Origin: Rhabdobacter roseus
GTDB lineage: Bacteria; Bacteroidota; Bacteroidia; Cytophagales; Spirosomataceae
Direction of reading: 5' to 3'
NCBI RefSeq assembly: GCF_014202275.1
Contig: NZ_JACHGF010000002.1
Coordinates: 434,001 to 498,000 of the forward strand
DNA length: 64,000 nucleotides
Below, piece after piece: positions 46,364 to 55,077 of the stretch. The number at the start of each line of letters is the position of its first letter. Position 1 is the first letter of the stretch. The notes below the pieces were generated by a model, which was given only the letters and a program-made list of their open reading frames with translations, ran no database searches and had not been told where the DNA came from. Both the position numbers and the translations under genes were made by a program.

Positions 46364-46717
46364 ATGGAAGAATTCATGTTGATTTTCCGGCACGAAGACG
46401 GACAAAAGCAGGCCTCGCCCGAGCAGATGCAGCTCTGGATGAAGCAAACCATGGACTGGATCGGTGGGATCGCCGCCCAAAACAAGTACAGCGGCGGCAA
46501 CGGCCTGCCCTTTGACGACGCGCGGGTACTTTGGTCCAACCAGCTCGTGACCAACGGTCCGTTTGGCGACATCAAGGAAACCATCGGCGGGTACATCATC
46601 GTCAAGGCCGAGTCGGCTGAAGAGGCCGTGGAGCTGGCCAGAGGCTGCCCGGTGCTGCAAGGCGAGGGCAACAGCGTCGAAATCCGGAAGATAGCCCGTG
46701 GCGACGAAAAACCCTAA
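46364..46717 (+). CDS. YCII-related (DGPF-type) protein
   Basis: 117 aa. EEFMLIFRHEDGQKQASPEQ opens the protein and the family signature appears as TNGPFGDIKETIGGYIIVKA (about 63-82), with Asn-Gly-Pro-Phe for the typical Asp-Gly-Pro-Phe. The C-terminus has the usual SAEEAVELARGCPVL. Members are coded beside ECF42 sigma factors and are likely part of their response; the biochemical role is unknown. It lies 44 bases upstream of such a sigma gene. Confidence 0.9.
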   Translation: MEEFMLIFRHEDGQKQASPEQMQLWMKQTMDWIGGIAAQNKYSGGNGLPFDDARVLWSNQLVTNGPFGDIKETIGGYIIVKAESAEEAVELARGCPVLQGEGNSVEIRKIARGDEKP

Positions 46718-46761
46718 CCCTCAGGAGCCTCCGCGTCCAGGCGGGGGCTCCCAAAGTACCC

Positions 46762-47988
46762 ATGCCGCGCGCCGAGCTACTTCCGCATTTGTTCCGGACC
46801 GAATTCAGGAAGATCGTTTCCGTGCTAGGCCGACGCCTGGGACTGGACCACCTTCAAGCCGCCGAAGACATCGCCAGCGATACGTTTTTGCTGGCCTACG
46901 AAAGCTGGCCGTACCAGGGCCTGCCCGAAAACCCCACCGCCTGGCTGTACGCCGTAGCGCAAAACAAGGCCAAAAACTACCTCCGGCGGCAGCAGCTATT
47001 CAACCAGAAAATGGCCCCGCACCTAGCACAAAGTACCCCCGAAGCACAGGAGCCCGAGCTGGATCTATCCGAAAAAAATATCCGCGATAGCCAGCTTCGG
47101 ATGCTCTTTGCACTTTGCCACCCGAGCCTACCCGCCGAGGCGCAGGTAGGCCTGGCGCTGCGTATCCTGTGCGGATTTGGGATCGAAGAAATCGCCGATG
47201 CTTTTTTAACCCATAAGGAAACCATTAACAAGCGCCTTTACCGGGCCAGGGAAAAGCTTCGTCAGCAGCATTTTACGCCTGAAGTACCTTCCGAAACAGA
47301 AATGAGCCAACGACTGGCTTCGGTACTGACAACCCTCTACCTGCTTTTTAGCGAAGGCTACTACTCCGAAAGTCACAACCTGGTGCTGCGGGAAGATCTG
47401 TGCCTGGAGGCCATGCGGCTCACTTACCTTTTGATCGAGCATGAACCTACCAACCGCCCGCCCGTGCAGGCCCTGCTGGCGCTGATGTGCTTCCACGCCT
47501 CGCGTTTTGCCGCCCGAAAGAACGGAATCGGCGACCTGATTTTATACCAGGATCAGGACGAAACGCGATGGAATCAGGAACTGATCGCCAAAGGTACCTA
47601 CTACCTCCACCAGGCCGCGCGCGGAAGTACCCTCAGCAAGTACCACCTGGAAGCCACCATTGCCTACTGGCACACGATCAAGGTCGACACGCCCGAGAAA
47701 TGGGAGGCGATCTTGCAGCTGTATAACCAGTTACTGATCCTGGAGTACTCGCCCGTGGCGGCCCTCAACCGTACTTTCGCGCTGGCCAAAGTGCACGGAA
47801 ACGAAAAAGCCATCCCCGAAGCCGAGAAGCTGCACCTAATTGATAATCAGTACTACTATGTACTTTTGGGGGAACTTTACCAAAAAATGGATGTAGAACA
47901 ATCGCGAAGGTACTTTCAAAAGGCGCTCGCGCTGGCGAAGACGCCGCACGACCAGCACACCATCAAGCACAGGTTGGCGGCCCTGTAA
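46762..47988 (+). CDS. ECF42-type RNA polymerase sigma factor with C-terminal TPR-like extension
   Basis: 408 aa. Region 2 is seen in LGRRLGLDHLQAAEDIASDTFLLAYESWP (about 22-50) and NPTAWLYAVAQNKAKNYLRR (56-75). Region 4 is in IEEIADAFLTHKETINKRLYRAREKLR (about 150-176). The remaining 220 residues (DUF6596 and TPR-like helices, such as LLIEHEPTNRPPVQALLALMCFHASRFAAR) are the extension that defines ECF42 and is needed for activity in studied members. No anti-sigma factor is nearby, in line with this group. It probably regulates the preceding YCII gene and its own operon. Confidence 0.93.
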   Translation: MPRAELLPHLFRTEFRKIVSVLGRRLGLDHLQAAEDIASDTFLLAYESWPYQGLPENPTAWLYAVAQNKAKNYLRRQQLFNQKMAPHLAQSTPEAQEPELDLSEKNIRDSQLRMLFALCHPSLPAEAQVGLALRILCGFGIEEIADAFLTHKETINKRLYRAREKLRQQHFTPEVPSETEMSQRLASVLTTLYLLFSEGYYSESHNLVLREDLCLEAMRLTYLLIEHEPTNRPPVQALLALMCFHASRFAARKNGIGDLILYQDQDETRWNQELIAKGTYYLHQAARGSTLSKYHLEATIAYWHTIKVDTPEKWEAILQLYNQLLILEYSPVAALNRTFALAKVHGNEKAIPEAEKLHLIDNQYYYVLLGELYQKMDVEQSRRYFQKALALAKTPHDQHTIKHRLAAL

Positions 47989-48002
47989 CTACCCAAAGTA
48001 CC

Positions 48003-49142
48003 CTAAAAAGCTTCGCCAATGAACAAGTAAAAGCCCGGCCCTTCGCGGGTGAAGGCGGCGTCGAAGCGGGTGAAAATATCTTTTTTGGGAAAGAGTAAAA
48101 AACGCAGCCCGGCCCCACCAGACCACACCCACTTGCGGGTAGAGAAGCTGTTGAAATCCCGAAAGACGGTACCCGTTCCGGCAAAAACGGCAGCACCGAG
48201 GCGCTTGGAAAACTCCAAGGGAAGGAGGCGGTATTCCACTTGCGTGGCGATCATGTTGTTGTCGCGGTAGCGGCCCAGGTAGTAGCCCCGCATGATGTTT
48301 TCGCCCCCCAGCAGCGCCATCTGGTTGAAGGGCGTATCCCCAAAGCTAAATTGACCCAAGAGCTGGGCTGCGATCACATCGCGGGAGTTGGGCAAGGGTC
48401 GGAAAATCCGGTTATCCGAAATAACGGTGGTAAACGCATAATCACTCCCCCAGGCTTTAGCGTAGCGCAGCAGGGCCAGTTCCGAAAAGATACCCCGACG
48501 TACGTTGAGCACGTTATGGCGGTTGTCGTACACGACGCCTAGGCCAAACCCCAGGTTGGATGATCCCTCACTACCATTTGGTCGCTCAACGACGGTGGCT
48601 CCCTCGGCCGGCACAAACCGCACCGAGCTCATGCGCTGGAAATCTACCTGCACACCAAGGTACAAGCTTCCCGCAACTTTGCGCAGCGCTCGCTCCCGAA
48701 TCAGCAACTGGTTGGCGTCTACCCGGGCCTGGTGCTCACGCGGTGAGTCGGGCCCCAGGCCGTGGTACAGCAACGGAAAGCTTTGAAAGCGGAAGCGCCC
48801 CAGAAAAAACCATTTGCTCTCATCGGTGTAGAGCGCGTGGTCAAACCAGATGCCGTACTGATTTTCCAGCGTAAAAAAAGTAAAACCGTTGATTTCGCTG
48901 AGGCGGTTGGCGGTGTCGCCCTTGGCGTAGTAGACGTATAAAGTACTCAGTCCAAACTCCCAGCTCGTTTCGGGCGCATAGGCCAGCGTAGGGTAAATCA
49001 GAAATTGCGGCCGGGAAGACTCAGTGGTGTCGTTTACCAGCCGGTTCCAGTAGTAGGAAATAATGCCGGATTTTTGGGCGTGCGCCTCGTACACGGCGTG
49101 GTATCCAAGCAATAGAAAGAGGAGCAGTAGTCGAATTTTCAT
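48003..49142 (-). CDS. Omp85-family (BamA/TamA-like) outer-membrane barrel protein
   Basis: 379 aa with a Sec signal ending HAQ (about 23). No POTRA domains are evident; the body is the bacterial surface antigen barrel: GFGLGVVYDNRHNVLNVRRG (about 196-215), MALLGGENIMRGYYLGRYRDNNMIATQVEYR (near 276-306) with the RGY-like element of the Omp85 signature, and AAVFAGTGTVF. The C-terminus ends in Phe, as in barrel proteins. The role (transport, lipid or protein insertion) is unknown. It converges with the sigma gene 14 bases away and diverges from the methyltransferase. Confidence 0.88.
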   Translation of the reverse strand: MKIRLLLLFLLLGYHAVYEAHAQKSGIISYYWNRLVNDTTESSRPQFLIYPTLAYAPETSWEFGLSTLYVYYAKGDTANRLSEINGFTFFTLENQYGIWFDHALYTDESKWFFLGRFRFQSFPLLYHGLGPDSPREHQARVDANQLLIRERALRKVAGSLYLGVQVDFQRMSSVRFVPAEGATVVERPNGSEGSSNLGFGLGVVYDNRHNVLNVRRGIFSELALLRYAKAWGSDYAFTTVISDNRIFRPLPNSRDVIAAQLLGQFSFGDTPFNQMALLGGENIMRGYYLGRYRDNNMIATQVEYRLLPLEFSKRLGAAVFAGTGTVFRDFNSFSTRKWVWSGGAGLRFLLFPKKDIFTRFDAAFTREGPGFYLFIGEAF

Positions 49143-49203
49143 GCAACAGCGTATAAAATGTCTGGGAGTAGCGGGCGGCTCTGGTAGGCAATCATTTGTA
49201 TAA

Positions 49204-49233
49204 CAAAGGTAGTTTTAAGCCTTTTTGTTCAAA
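49204..49233 (-). promoter_or_regulatory. Probable promoter of the Omp85-like gene (TTTG-N18-TACCTTTG)
   Basis: On the minus strand TTTG (49233-49230) and TACCTTTG (49211-49204) match the Bacteroidota -33 and -7 elements exactly with an 18-base spacer, about 60 bases before the start codon. Confidence 0.6.
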
Positions 49234-49298
49234 TAGCGCTCATTATCTTTACGCCCAGGTACCTTCCAGTGACGCAACGATATTTTTCCAAAGAGAAC

Positions 49299-50351
49299 AT
49301 GATAAAAACCCTGCCAGATCCCGCACCCATTACCCGTTTTCTGCGGGCTAAAGCCAGCTCCCATCTGCTGGTAGTAGCCGTGCATCATTTTGGACTCTTT
49401 GAGGTACTTCATAGAAGCCCTATGACGCGGTCGGAACTTGCGGAAATCCTGCAACTGACCGAGCGCCCCGCAATGGTACTTTTCCCGGCCCTTTGTGCCA
49501 TGGGAATGCTACACGTCGATGCGGAAGAAAAACTACACCTCACCGAGCTAGGTACTTTGCTCACCGCCACGCATCCCCATAACCTGCTCGGCTACGTGGG
49601 CCTGGAAAAAGAAGATCCCGGCGTGCTGGAGCTCACGCAGTGGCTCCGCCACGACGGCCCACCCGAGGCCGCTACGGGCCTTTCCTACGTCATGGATGCC
49701 GACGCCCCCTCCCCCATGGATGATCCGGCCGCAGCCAGGTACTTTACCCTGGCCCTGGCCGGGCGGGCCAGGTACCTTGCGCCGCTCGTGGCCGGGCACC
49801 TGCCGCGTCATACGGGCCATTTGCTCGACGTAGCCGGTGGTACCGGCTTCTATACCTACGAATGGCTGCGCCTCAATCCCACGGCCCAGGCCACGCTTTT
49901 TGACCGGCCGGAGGTACTTCGGGTAGCTCAGGAGCTTCTGAGTGAATTCAGCAACAGCGGGCGCGACGGCGCAGCCAACGTGCGGGAACGGGTTACCTTT
50001 TTGGCGGGTGACATGCTCACCGACCCACTTCCGCCAACGGACCTCCTGCTGGCTGCCAGCCTCTTTCACGACTGGCCCACGGCCACTTGCCAGGCACTGG
50101 CTGCCAAATTTGCCCAGGTACTTCGGCCCGGCGGCGAGCTGTGGGTACACGATACGTTTCTGGACGATAGCCTGGATGGCCCGCTAGCCGCTACCGACTA
50201 CTCGGCCATGCTCTTTATGGGTACCAAGGGGCGCCTGTACAGCCGGGCGGAGCACCGCGCTTGGTTGACGCAGGCCGGCCTCGTTACCAATCACGACACC
50301 CTCCCCACCGGCATGGACTACGGACTCCTCTACGCCCGCAAAGCCCGCTAG
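49299..50351 (+). CDS. SAM-dependent O-methyltransferase-like protein (methyltransferase family 2)
   Basis: 350 aa. N-terminal winged-helix dimerisation domain (ASSHLLVVAVHHFGLFEVLHR, about 18-38; MTRSELAEILQLTERPAMVLFPALCAMGML). The C-terminal Rossmann methyltransferase domain has HLLDVAGGTGFYTYEWL (near 176-192), ATLFDRPEVL, and LLAASLFHDWPTATCQALAAKF with the typical HDW. This resembles hydroxyneurosporene and phenazine-type small-molecule O-methyltransferases; the substrate is unknown. The frame is open from a GTG at 49269, but the ATG at 49299 is preferred. Confidence 0.88.
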   Translation: MIKTLPDPAPITRFLRAKASSHLLVVAVHHFGLFEVLHRSPMTRSELAEILQLTERPAMVLFPALCAMGMLHVDAEEKLHLTELGTLLTATHPHNLLGYVGLEKEDPGVLELTQWLRHDGPPEAATGLSYVMDADAPSPMDDPAAARYFTLALAGRARYLAPLVAGHLPRHTGHLLDVAGGTGFYTYEWLRLNPTAQATLFDRPEVLRVAQELLSEFSNSGRDGAANVRERVTFLAGDMLTDPLPPTDLLLAASLFHDWPTATCQALAAKFAQVLRPGGELWVHDTFLDDSLDGPLAATDYSAMLFMGTKGRLYSRAEHRAWLTQAGLVTNHDTLPTGMDYGLLYARKAR

Positions 50352-50467
50352 GTACTTGGCAGCGGCTCGGTGTGCGGGTAGAAACTAAGTACCCCGTTAC
50401 TTTCCCTTTGACAGGGTACCTGACCTCTTTTGGCGTCCCTACCCAAAACCTATAACCGAACCTTGGC

Positions 50468-51358
50468 ATGAAAAACATCTCCAGAAAAGAATTTCTACGA
50501 AACGCCTCACTTCTCGCGGGCGTTTCGATGCTTCCCGACTTCTCCTTCGCCACCCGCTCGGCTCCTTCCAAGATGAAGCTGGGCCTGGTAACTTACCAGT
50601 GGGGCAAAGACTGGGACGTACCCACGCTGATCAAGAACTGCGCGGCTTCCAAGATATTGGGGGTGGAGCTCCGCGTAGAACATGCCCACAAGGTCATGCC
50701 GGACTTGTCAGCCGCGCAACGCAAAGAGGTAAAAAAACGCTTTGCGGAAAGTCCGGTGAAAATTGTGGGCCTGGGTACCAATCAGCAATACGACTTTCCT
50801 GATCAGGCTAAGCTGCGTGAATCCATCGACATGACCAAGGAATTCATCAAGCTCAGCGCCGACGTGGGCGGCACGGGCGTGAAGGTGAAGCCCAACGGCT
50901 TTCATAAAGACGTGCCCCGCGAAAAAACCATCGAGCAGATTGGCCGTTCGCTCAACGAAATTGCCAAGTACGCCGCCGACTACGGCCAGCAGATCCGGCT
51001 GGAAGTACACGGCAACGTGACGCAGGAACTCCCCAACATCAAGGCCATTATGGATGTTTCCGATCATCCCAACTCTACCGTGTGTTGGAACTGCAATAAA
51101 GAGGACCTGATCGGGGAAGGATTGGTGCATAACTTCAACCTCGTGAAGGGCCGCTTCGGCGACACAGTACACGTGCGGGAACTTGACGACGCTGAGTATC
51201 CCTACCAGGAACTGATGAATCTTTTCGTGGGAATGAACTACGACGGCTGGATCTTGCTCGAATGCCGCACCGACCCGGCCGATAAAGTAAAGGCCCTCGT
51301 AGAGCAACGGCAAATTTTCCAGCAAATGGTCGCTAACGCCCAGAAGAAAGCCAAGTAG
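50468..51358 (+). CDS. Sugar phosphate isomerase/epimerase-like TIM-barrel protein, exported
   Basis: 296 aa of the xylose-isomerase-like AP endonuclease family 2 superfamily. The N-terminus KNISRKEFLRNASLLAGVSM (2-21) resembles the export signals of Bacteroidota TIM-barrel proteins, with Ser-Arg-Lys in place of a twin Arg. Barrel motifs: LGLVTYQWGKDWDVPTLI (about 38-55), ILGVELRVEHAHKV, VDGGTGVKVKP-like VGGTGVKVKPNGF, and RLEVHGN with likely metal ligands. It probably acts on a sugar in the periplasm. REP-like palindromes begin two bases after its stop. Confidence 0.87.
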   Translation: MKNISRKEFLRNASLLAGVSMLPDFSFATRSAPSKMKLGLVTYQWGKDWDVPTLIKNCAASKILGVELRVEHAHKVMPDLSAAQRKEVKKRFAESPVKIVGLGTNQQYDFPDQAKLRESIDMTKEFIKLSADVGGTGVKVKPNGFHKDVPREKTIEQIGRSLNEIAKYAADYGQQIRLEVHGNVTQELPNIKAIMDVSDHPNSTVCWNCNKEDLIGEGLVHNFNLVKGRFGDTVHVRELDDAEYPYQELMNLFVGMNYDGWILLECRTDPADKVKALVEQRQIFQQMVANAQKKAK

Positions 51359-51360
51359 AC

Positions 51361-51467
51361 TAGTTCGCGTTTGTTAAGCTAGTTCGCGTTTGCAACGCGA
51401 ATCCCCGTGCCCAGCGTTTACAACGCGAAAAGAAGTAGCAGGAACCGTCCTGGTTCCTGCTACTTCT
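51361..51467. repeat. REP-like palindrome cluster (copy 1)
   Basis: TAGTTCGCGTTTG is repeated directly at 51361-51373 and 51380-51392. The second copy opens the palindrome TTCGCGTT-TGC-AACGCGAA (51383-51401), followed by a related stem AGCGTT-TAC-AACGC at 51413-51426. A perfect 16-base inverted repeat (51431-51446 with 51452-51467, loop GTCCT) closes the cluster. Related units occur at 52004-52052. Confidence 0.85.
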
Positions 51468-51554
51468 CAGACTTACGACCTTCCCTTACCCAGCGGGAAC
51501 GGGAATTAAGGCGCAGCGTGTTCTTAAAGTACCTACCAACCAGACTTGCTTCGC

Positions 51555-51959
51555 ATGGAGACGACAATGAATTTTCACACCCGCAAATGGGTAAAACCCG
51601 AAGATCTCAATCCCAACCAAAGCTTGTTTGGGGGCAGACTGCTGCAATGGATCGACGAGGAAGCCGCCCTGTATGCCATCATTCAGCTCGACAACCCGCA
51701 CGTAGTCACCAAATTTATTTCGGAAATTAATTTCATATCCGCCCCCAAACAGGGCGACATCATCGAGATCGGCATCATGGCCACGGCTTTTGGTACTACT
51801 TCGCTGACAATGAAATGCGAGGTACGCAACAAGCTGAACCGCCAGAGTATCCTGACCATCGACAAGCTCGTTTTTGTAAACCTGGATCGTGACGGAAATC
51901 CGGTCCCGCACGGCAAGTCGGCCATTACCTACGTCAAGGACCGTTTTCCAGCCATGTAA
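51555..51959 (+). CDS. Acyl-CoA thioesterase (hotdog fold)
   Basis: 134 aa from the ATG at 51555 (METTMNFHTRKWV; the ATG at 51567 is possible). It matches the YciA/BFIT-type hotdog family: LNPNQSLFGGRLLQWIDEEAALYA (about 18-41), containing the Asn, Gly-Gly and Asp-Glu-Glu region of the active site, then VTKFISEINFISAPKQGDIIEIG and LTIDKLVFVNLDRDGNPVPHG. It hydrolyses acyl-CoA thioesters in the cytoplasm; chain preference is unknown. REP-like palindromes flank the gene on both sides. Confidence 0.9.
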   Translation: METTMNFHTRKWVKPEDLNPNQSLFGGRLLQWIDEEAALYAIIQLDNPHVVTKFISEINFISAPKQGDIIEIGIMATAFGTTSLTMKCEVRNKLNRQSILTIDKLVFVNLDRDGNPVPHGKSAITYVKDRFPAM

Positions 51960-52003
51960 ATAAAGACCTAAGCTGGTACTTTACACATGTTCATACAAAT
52001 GCT

Positions 52004-52052
52004 GGTACGCGTTTGCAACGCGTACCCATCCGAACAACGCGTTTAAAACGCG
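52004..52052. repeat. REP-like palindrome cluster (copy 2)
   Basis: Perfect palindrome GGTACGCGTT-TGC-AACGCGTACC (52004-52026) followed by CGCGTTT/AAACGCG (52038-52052). It shares the core GCGTTTGCAACGC with the cluster at 51383-51401. Confidence 0.85.
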
Positions 52053-52068
52053 CCTTTAAAGTAGATCC

Positions 52069-52950
52069 ATGCGTAAAACAACCGACCAAGTACCCAAGTA
52101 CCCGCTGGAAGCTTTTTCACGGCACGAACCCGACCCGATCTTCTACGTTACGTCCCTGCAACAATTGGTGCTGGATTTTAAGGGCATCGACCGTCCTCAC
52201 TCGCACACCTTCTACCTCGTGATGTGGATTCGGCGGGGCAGCGGTACCCACACCATCGACTTCAAAACCTACGACCTGGCCCCCAATCAACTTTACTTCC
52301 TCACTCCCGGCCAGGTGCACAGTTGGCAGCTTTCTGCCGACATGGAAGGCTATAACCTGTACTTTGACGCCCCCTTCTTTCGTAGCCGTTTTGGCGGCCG
52401 TTTGTTTCAATACCCTTTTTTTCATTCGCATCAGCACCAGCCACTCCTTGAAGTAGTAGAAAAACAGGCGGCTTTCTTCCAAGACATCATCCATGCTACC
52501 TACCTGGAATACCACCACCACCGCGCCACCAACCCCGAGCTCCTGGCCTCCTACGTACACATCTTGCTTGAAAACGCCACCCGGCTCTACAGCCAGCAGG
52601 TTGCCCCCACCGATACCCATTATTACGACCGGCTCCGCCAGTACGAAGAGCTGCTGGAGCAGCATTTTTTGTCAATACGTCAAGTAAAAGACTACGCCGC
52701 GCTCATGCACCTGAGCCCCAACCACCTCAACCATATCTGTCGGCAGCTCCTGAACAAAACGGCCAGTCAACTCTACCAGGAACGCCTGCTGGTGGAAGCG
52801 CAGCGCTTGCTCACGCATACGTCACAAACGGTGCAGGAAGTGGGGTACCTGCTGGGTTTTGAAGATCCCTCCTACTTTGTTCGGTTTTTCAAAAAACACA
52901 CGGGTACTTCTCCGGCTCACTTCCGGCAGCAGCAAGTACCCCATCATTGA
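52069..52950 (+). CDS. AraC-family transcriptional regulator
   Basis: 293 aa. N-terminal cupin-type sensing domain (HSHTFYLVMWIRRGSGTHTI, about 43-62; LYFLTPGQVHSW, about 74-85) and two C-terminal helix-turn-helix motifs: HFLSIRQVKDYAALMHLSPNHLNHICRQ near 200-227, and QTVQEVGYLLGFEDPSYFVRFFKKHTGTSPAHFR near 255-288. The effector and targets are unknown. The upstream REP-like palindromes lie 17 bases before its start, and the DUF983 gene follows by 85 bases. Confidence 0.94.
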   Translation: MRKTTDQVPKYPLEAFSRHEPDPIFYVTSLQQLVLDFKGIDRPHSHTFYLVMWIRRGSGTHTIDFKTYDLAPNQLYFLTPGQVHSWQLSADMEGYNLYFDAPFFRSRFGGRLFQYPFFHSHQHQPLLEVVEKQAAFFQDIIHATYLEYHHHRATNPELLASYVHILLENATRLYSQQVAPTDTHYYDRLRQYEELLEQHFLSIRQVKDYAALMHLSPNHLNHICRQLLNKTASQLYQERLLVEAQRLLTHTSQTVQEVGYLLGFEDPSYFVRFFKKHTGTSPAHFRQQQVPHH

Positions 52951-53035
52951 TTTGTACCATAGGTACCCGTTTCTGTCCGCTCAAAATACGGGACCTAAGC
53001 GGTACTTTTGTATCAGTATCAAATCCAATGAAGCC

Positions 53036-53461
53036 ATGATCCGTAACACCCGACTGTACAGTGTCTTGTTCAATAAATGTCCTCGCTGCCATACCGGTGC
53101 TTTCTTTGTGAGCAAAAGTGCTTATCGAAAAAACTTTGACGAAATGCACACCCACTGTCCGCACTGTGGCGAAAACTACGTTCCTGAGCCCGGTTTTTAT
53201 TGGGGCTCCATGTACATGAGCTACGGGTTATACGTACTCTTTATGCTAGGTACTTTTCTGCTACTGGTGGTGGGGCTGGGCGTGGATGTAATGCATTACC
53301 TGCTTGGGCTTACGCCCGTGCTGGTGCTCCTGCTGCCATACTTTTTCCGCCTGGCCCGCCGGAGCTGGCTGGCCATTTTCATTGCCCCTGATCGTAGTGG
53401 ACGGGGTACTGCCGCTACGGGGACGGAAGTTATGGATATTGAAAAGAACGCCGCCAGCTAA
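53036..53461 (+). CDS. DUF983 zinc-ribbon membrane protein
   Basis: 141 aa from the ATG at 53036 (MIRNTRLYSVLF); the frame is open upstream inside the AraC gene but without protein character. Two CxxC knuckles, NKCPRCHTG (13-21) and HCPHCGENY (about 40-48), form a zinc ribbon. Two hydrophobic helices follow (YGLYVLFMLGTFLLLVVGLG and YLLGLTPVLVLLLPYFF). The family is widespread in Bacteroidota and Alphaproteobacteria with no settled function. TACTTTTG at 53003-53010 matches a -7 element, without a clear -33. Confidence 0.88.
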   Translation: MIRNTRLYSVLFNKCPRCHTGAFFVSKSAYRKNFDEMHTHCPHCGENYVPEPGFYWGSMYMSYGLYVLFMLGTFLLLVVGLGVDVMHYLLGLTPVLVLLLPYFFRLARRSWLAIFIAPDRSGRGTAATGTEVMDIEKNAAS

Positions 53462-53513
53462 GTACCTCTTTCTCTAACTTTCTGGCCCGATCTCATGTAC
53501 TTTAAAGGTACTT
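53460..53513. repeat. Inverted GTAC-motif pair spanning two convergent stop codons
   Basis: AAGTACCT (53460-53467) and AGGTACTT (53506-53513) are exact reverse complements, 38 bases apart, and lie over the ends of the DUF983 and aldehyde dehydrogenase genes. Confidence 0.55.
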
Positions 53514-54932
53514 CACCAGCCAGCCAAGGATGCGCTGCTGGCGCTCGGTATAGGGCGGATACAGAAATCGCAGGGTACCAAACTTTCGCTTGACGACCCC
53601 TTTGGGATTGGAAAATTCCTGGAAACCATAAAAACCGTTGGACTTGCCAATCCCGCTGTTATTGACGCCTCCGAAGGGTAGCTCGTGGTGGCCAAATTGC
53701 GTAAGTACCTCGTTGACGAGCGCATTACCCGCGCTGATGTTCTTTAAGAAATAATCGGCGCGGGCAGCGCGGCGGCTATGAACGTACAAGGCCAGCGGTT
53801 TCGGCCTGGCATTTACATAATCCACCGCTTCTGTCGGTGTTTGGTAGGTTAACACCGGTAGAATAGGTCCAAAAATCTCCTCCTGCATCACTTTCATACG
53901 TTCGGTCACGTGGGTAAGTACCGTTGGCTGTAGGTACCTGTCAGCGGGGGTACTTTGCCCACCTACCGCCACCACCGCCCCCTGATTGAGGGCGTCGTCC
54001 AGGTACCTTTGCAGGCGTTCGAAGTGGTTCTGGTTCACAATGCGGGCGTAGTTCTCCGACGCCATCATTCCCCTTCCCTCCGGGTCGTACATGGCCCCGA
54101 TCGCCCCCTTCAACTCGTCTACCAATTTGTCTTTTACCGAGTTGTGTACCAGCACGTAGTCGGGCGCAATGCAGGTTTGGCCGTTATTGAGGTACTTGCC
54201 CCAAGCCAGGGTTCGGGCCGTAGCGCGCAGGTCGGCGGTTTCGTCCACAATGGCGGGCGACTTCCCCCCCAGCTCCAGCGTCACGGAGGCCAAGTGCTCG
54301 GCGGCCGCTTTCATGACTATTTTCCCGATGGCCGGGCTTCCCGTAAAAAAGATATGATTGAAGGGTAGTTCCAGCAGCGCCTGTGCTACCGCGGCGTCGC
54401 CTTCTACCACCGCTACTTCTTCTTCCGCAAAGACGGCCTCAATCACTTTTCGCACAAAGGCCGACGAATGGGGCGTAAGCTCCGAGGGCTTCACCACGGC
54501 CACGCAGCCCGCCGCCACCGCCGACACGAGCGGCTTCAGCGCCAGGTTGATGGGGTAGTTCCAGGGTGCCATGATCAGGGCGTTGCCCTTGGCTTCGTAC
54601 TGAACGTAGCCCGAAGTACCCAGCGCGCTCAGCGGCGTGGGTACCCGCTGCGGTTTCATCCAGCGCGGCAGGTGCTTGATGGTGTACTTGATCTCACTGG
54701 TCAGTACATAAATTTCGCCCAGTGTGGTTTCGGCGGCGGGTTTACGGAGGTCCGCATAGGTAGCCTGCCGGGCTTCTTCCTGATGCACCATGAGGTAGTC
54801 CAGCAGCTTTTTTAGCTTCTCGACGCGCTGCTCGGCGGTGGTTTGGGCCTGAGCGGCGGCCCGCAGGCGCTGCTTTTCAAAAAGTACCCTAAGCGCGGCA
54901 GGGGCGGCGAGTTCGGTCATGGGAGCATTCAT
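53502..54932 (-). CDS. Aldehyde dehydrogenase family protein
   Basis: 476 aa, NAD(P)-dependent oxidation of aldehydes to acids. Motifs: APWNYPINLALKPLVSAVAAG (about 122-142), FFTGSPAIGKIVMKAAA with the cofactor glycines near 197, the general base Glu in VTLELGGKSPAIVD (about 216-229) and the catalytic Cys in NNGQTCIAPDYV near 252. The C-terminus PFGGVNNSGIGKSNGFYGFQEFSNPKGV and the hydrophobic tail RILGWLVKYL resemble membrane-associated fatty-aldehyde dehydrogenases (class 3). The substrate is likely a medium or long-chain aldehyde, by inference. Confidence 0.95.
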   Translation of the reverse strand: MNAPMTELAAPAALRVLFEKQRLRAAAQAQTTAEQRVEKLKKLLDYLMVHQEEARQATYADLRKPAAETTLGEIYVLTSEIKYTIKHLPRWMKPQRVPTPLSALGTSGYVQYEAKGNALIMAPWNYPINLALKPLVSAVAAGCVAVVKPSELTPHSSAFVRKVIEAVFAEEEVAVVEGDAAVAQALLELPFNHIFFTGSPAIGKIVMKAAAEHLASVTLELGGKSPAIVDETADLRATARTLAWGKYLNNGQTCIAPDYVLVHNSVKDKLVDELKGAIGAMYDPEGRGMMASENYARIVNQNHFERLQRYLDDALNQGAVVAVGGQSTPADRYLQPTVLTHVTERMKVMQEEIFGPILPVLTYQTPTEAVDYVNARPKPLALYVHSRRAARADYFLKNISAGNALVNEVLTQFGHHELPFGGVNNSGIGKSNGFYGFQEFSNPKGVVKRKFGTLRFLYPPYTERQQRILGWLVKYL

Positions 54933-55077
54933 AGAAGGTACTTTGGCTATAGTTCGGGGATAAAATGCAAAAAAAGCGCGAATGTTTACAAGAAAAATTC
55001 GGAATACTGTTGCATAAGTCCCATTTTACTAAAAATTTTGTCAAAACAAGCTACCTGGCTATCCGGCAAACGACACC

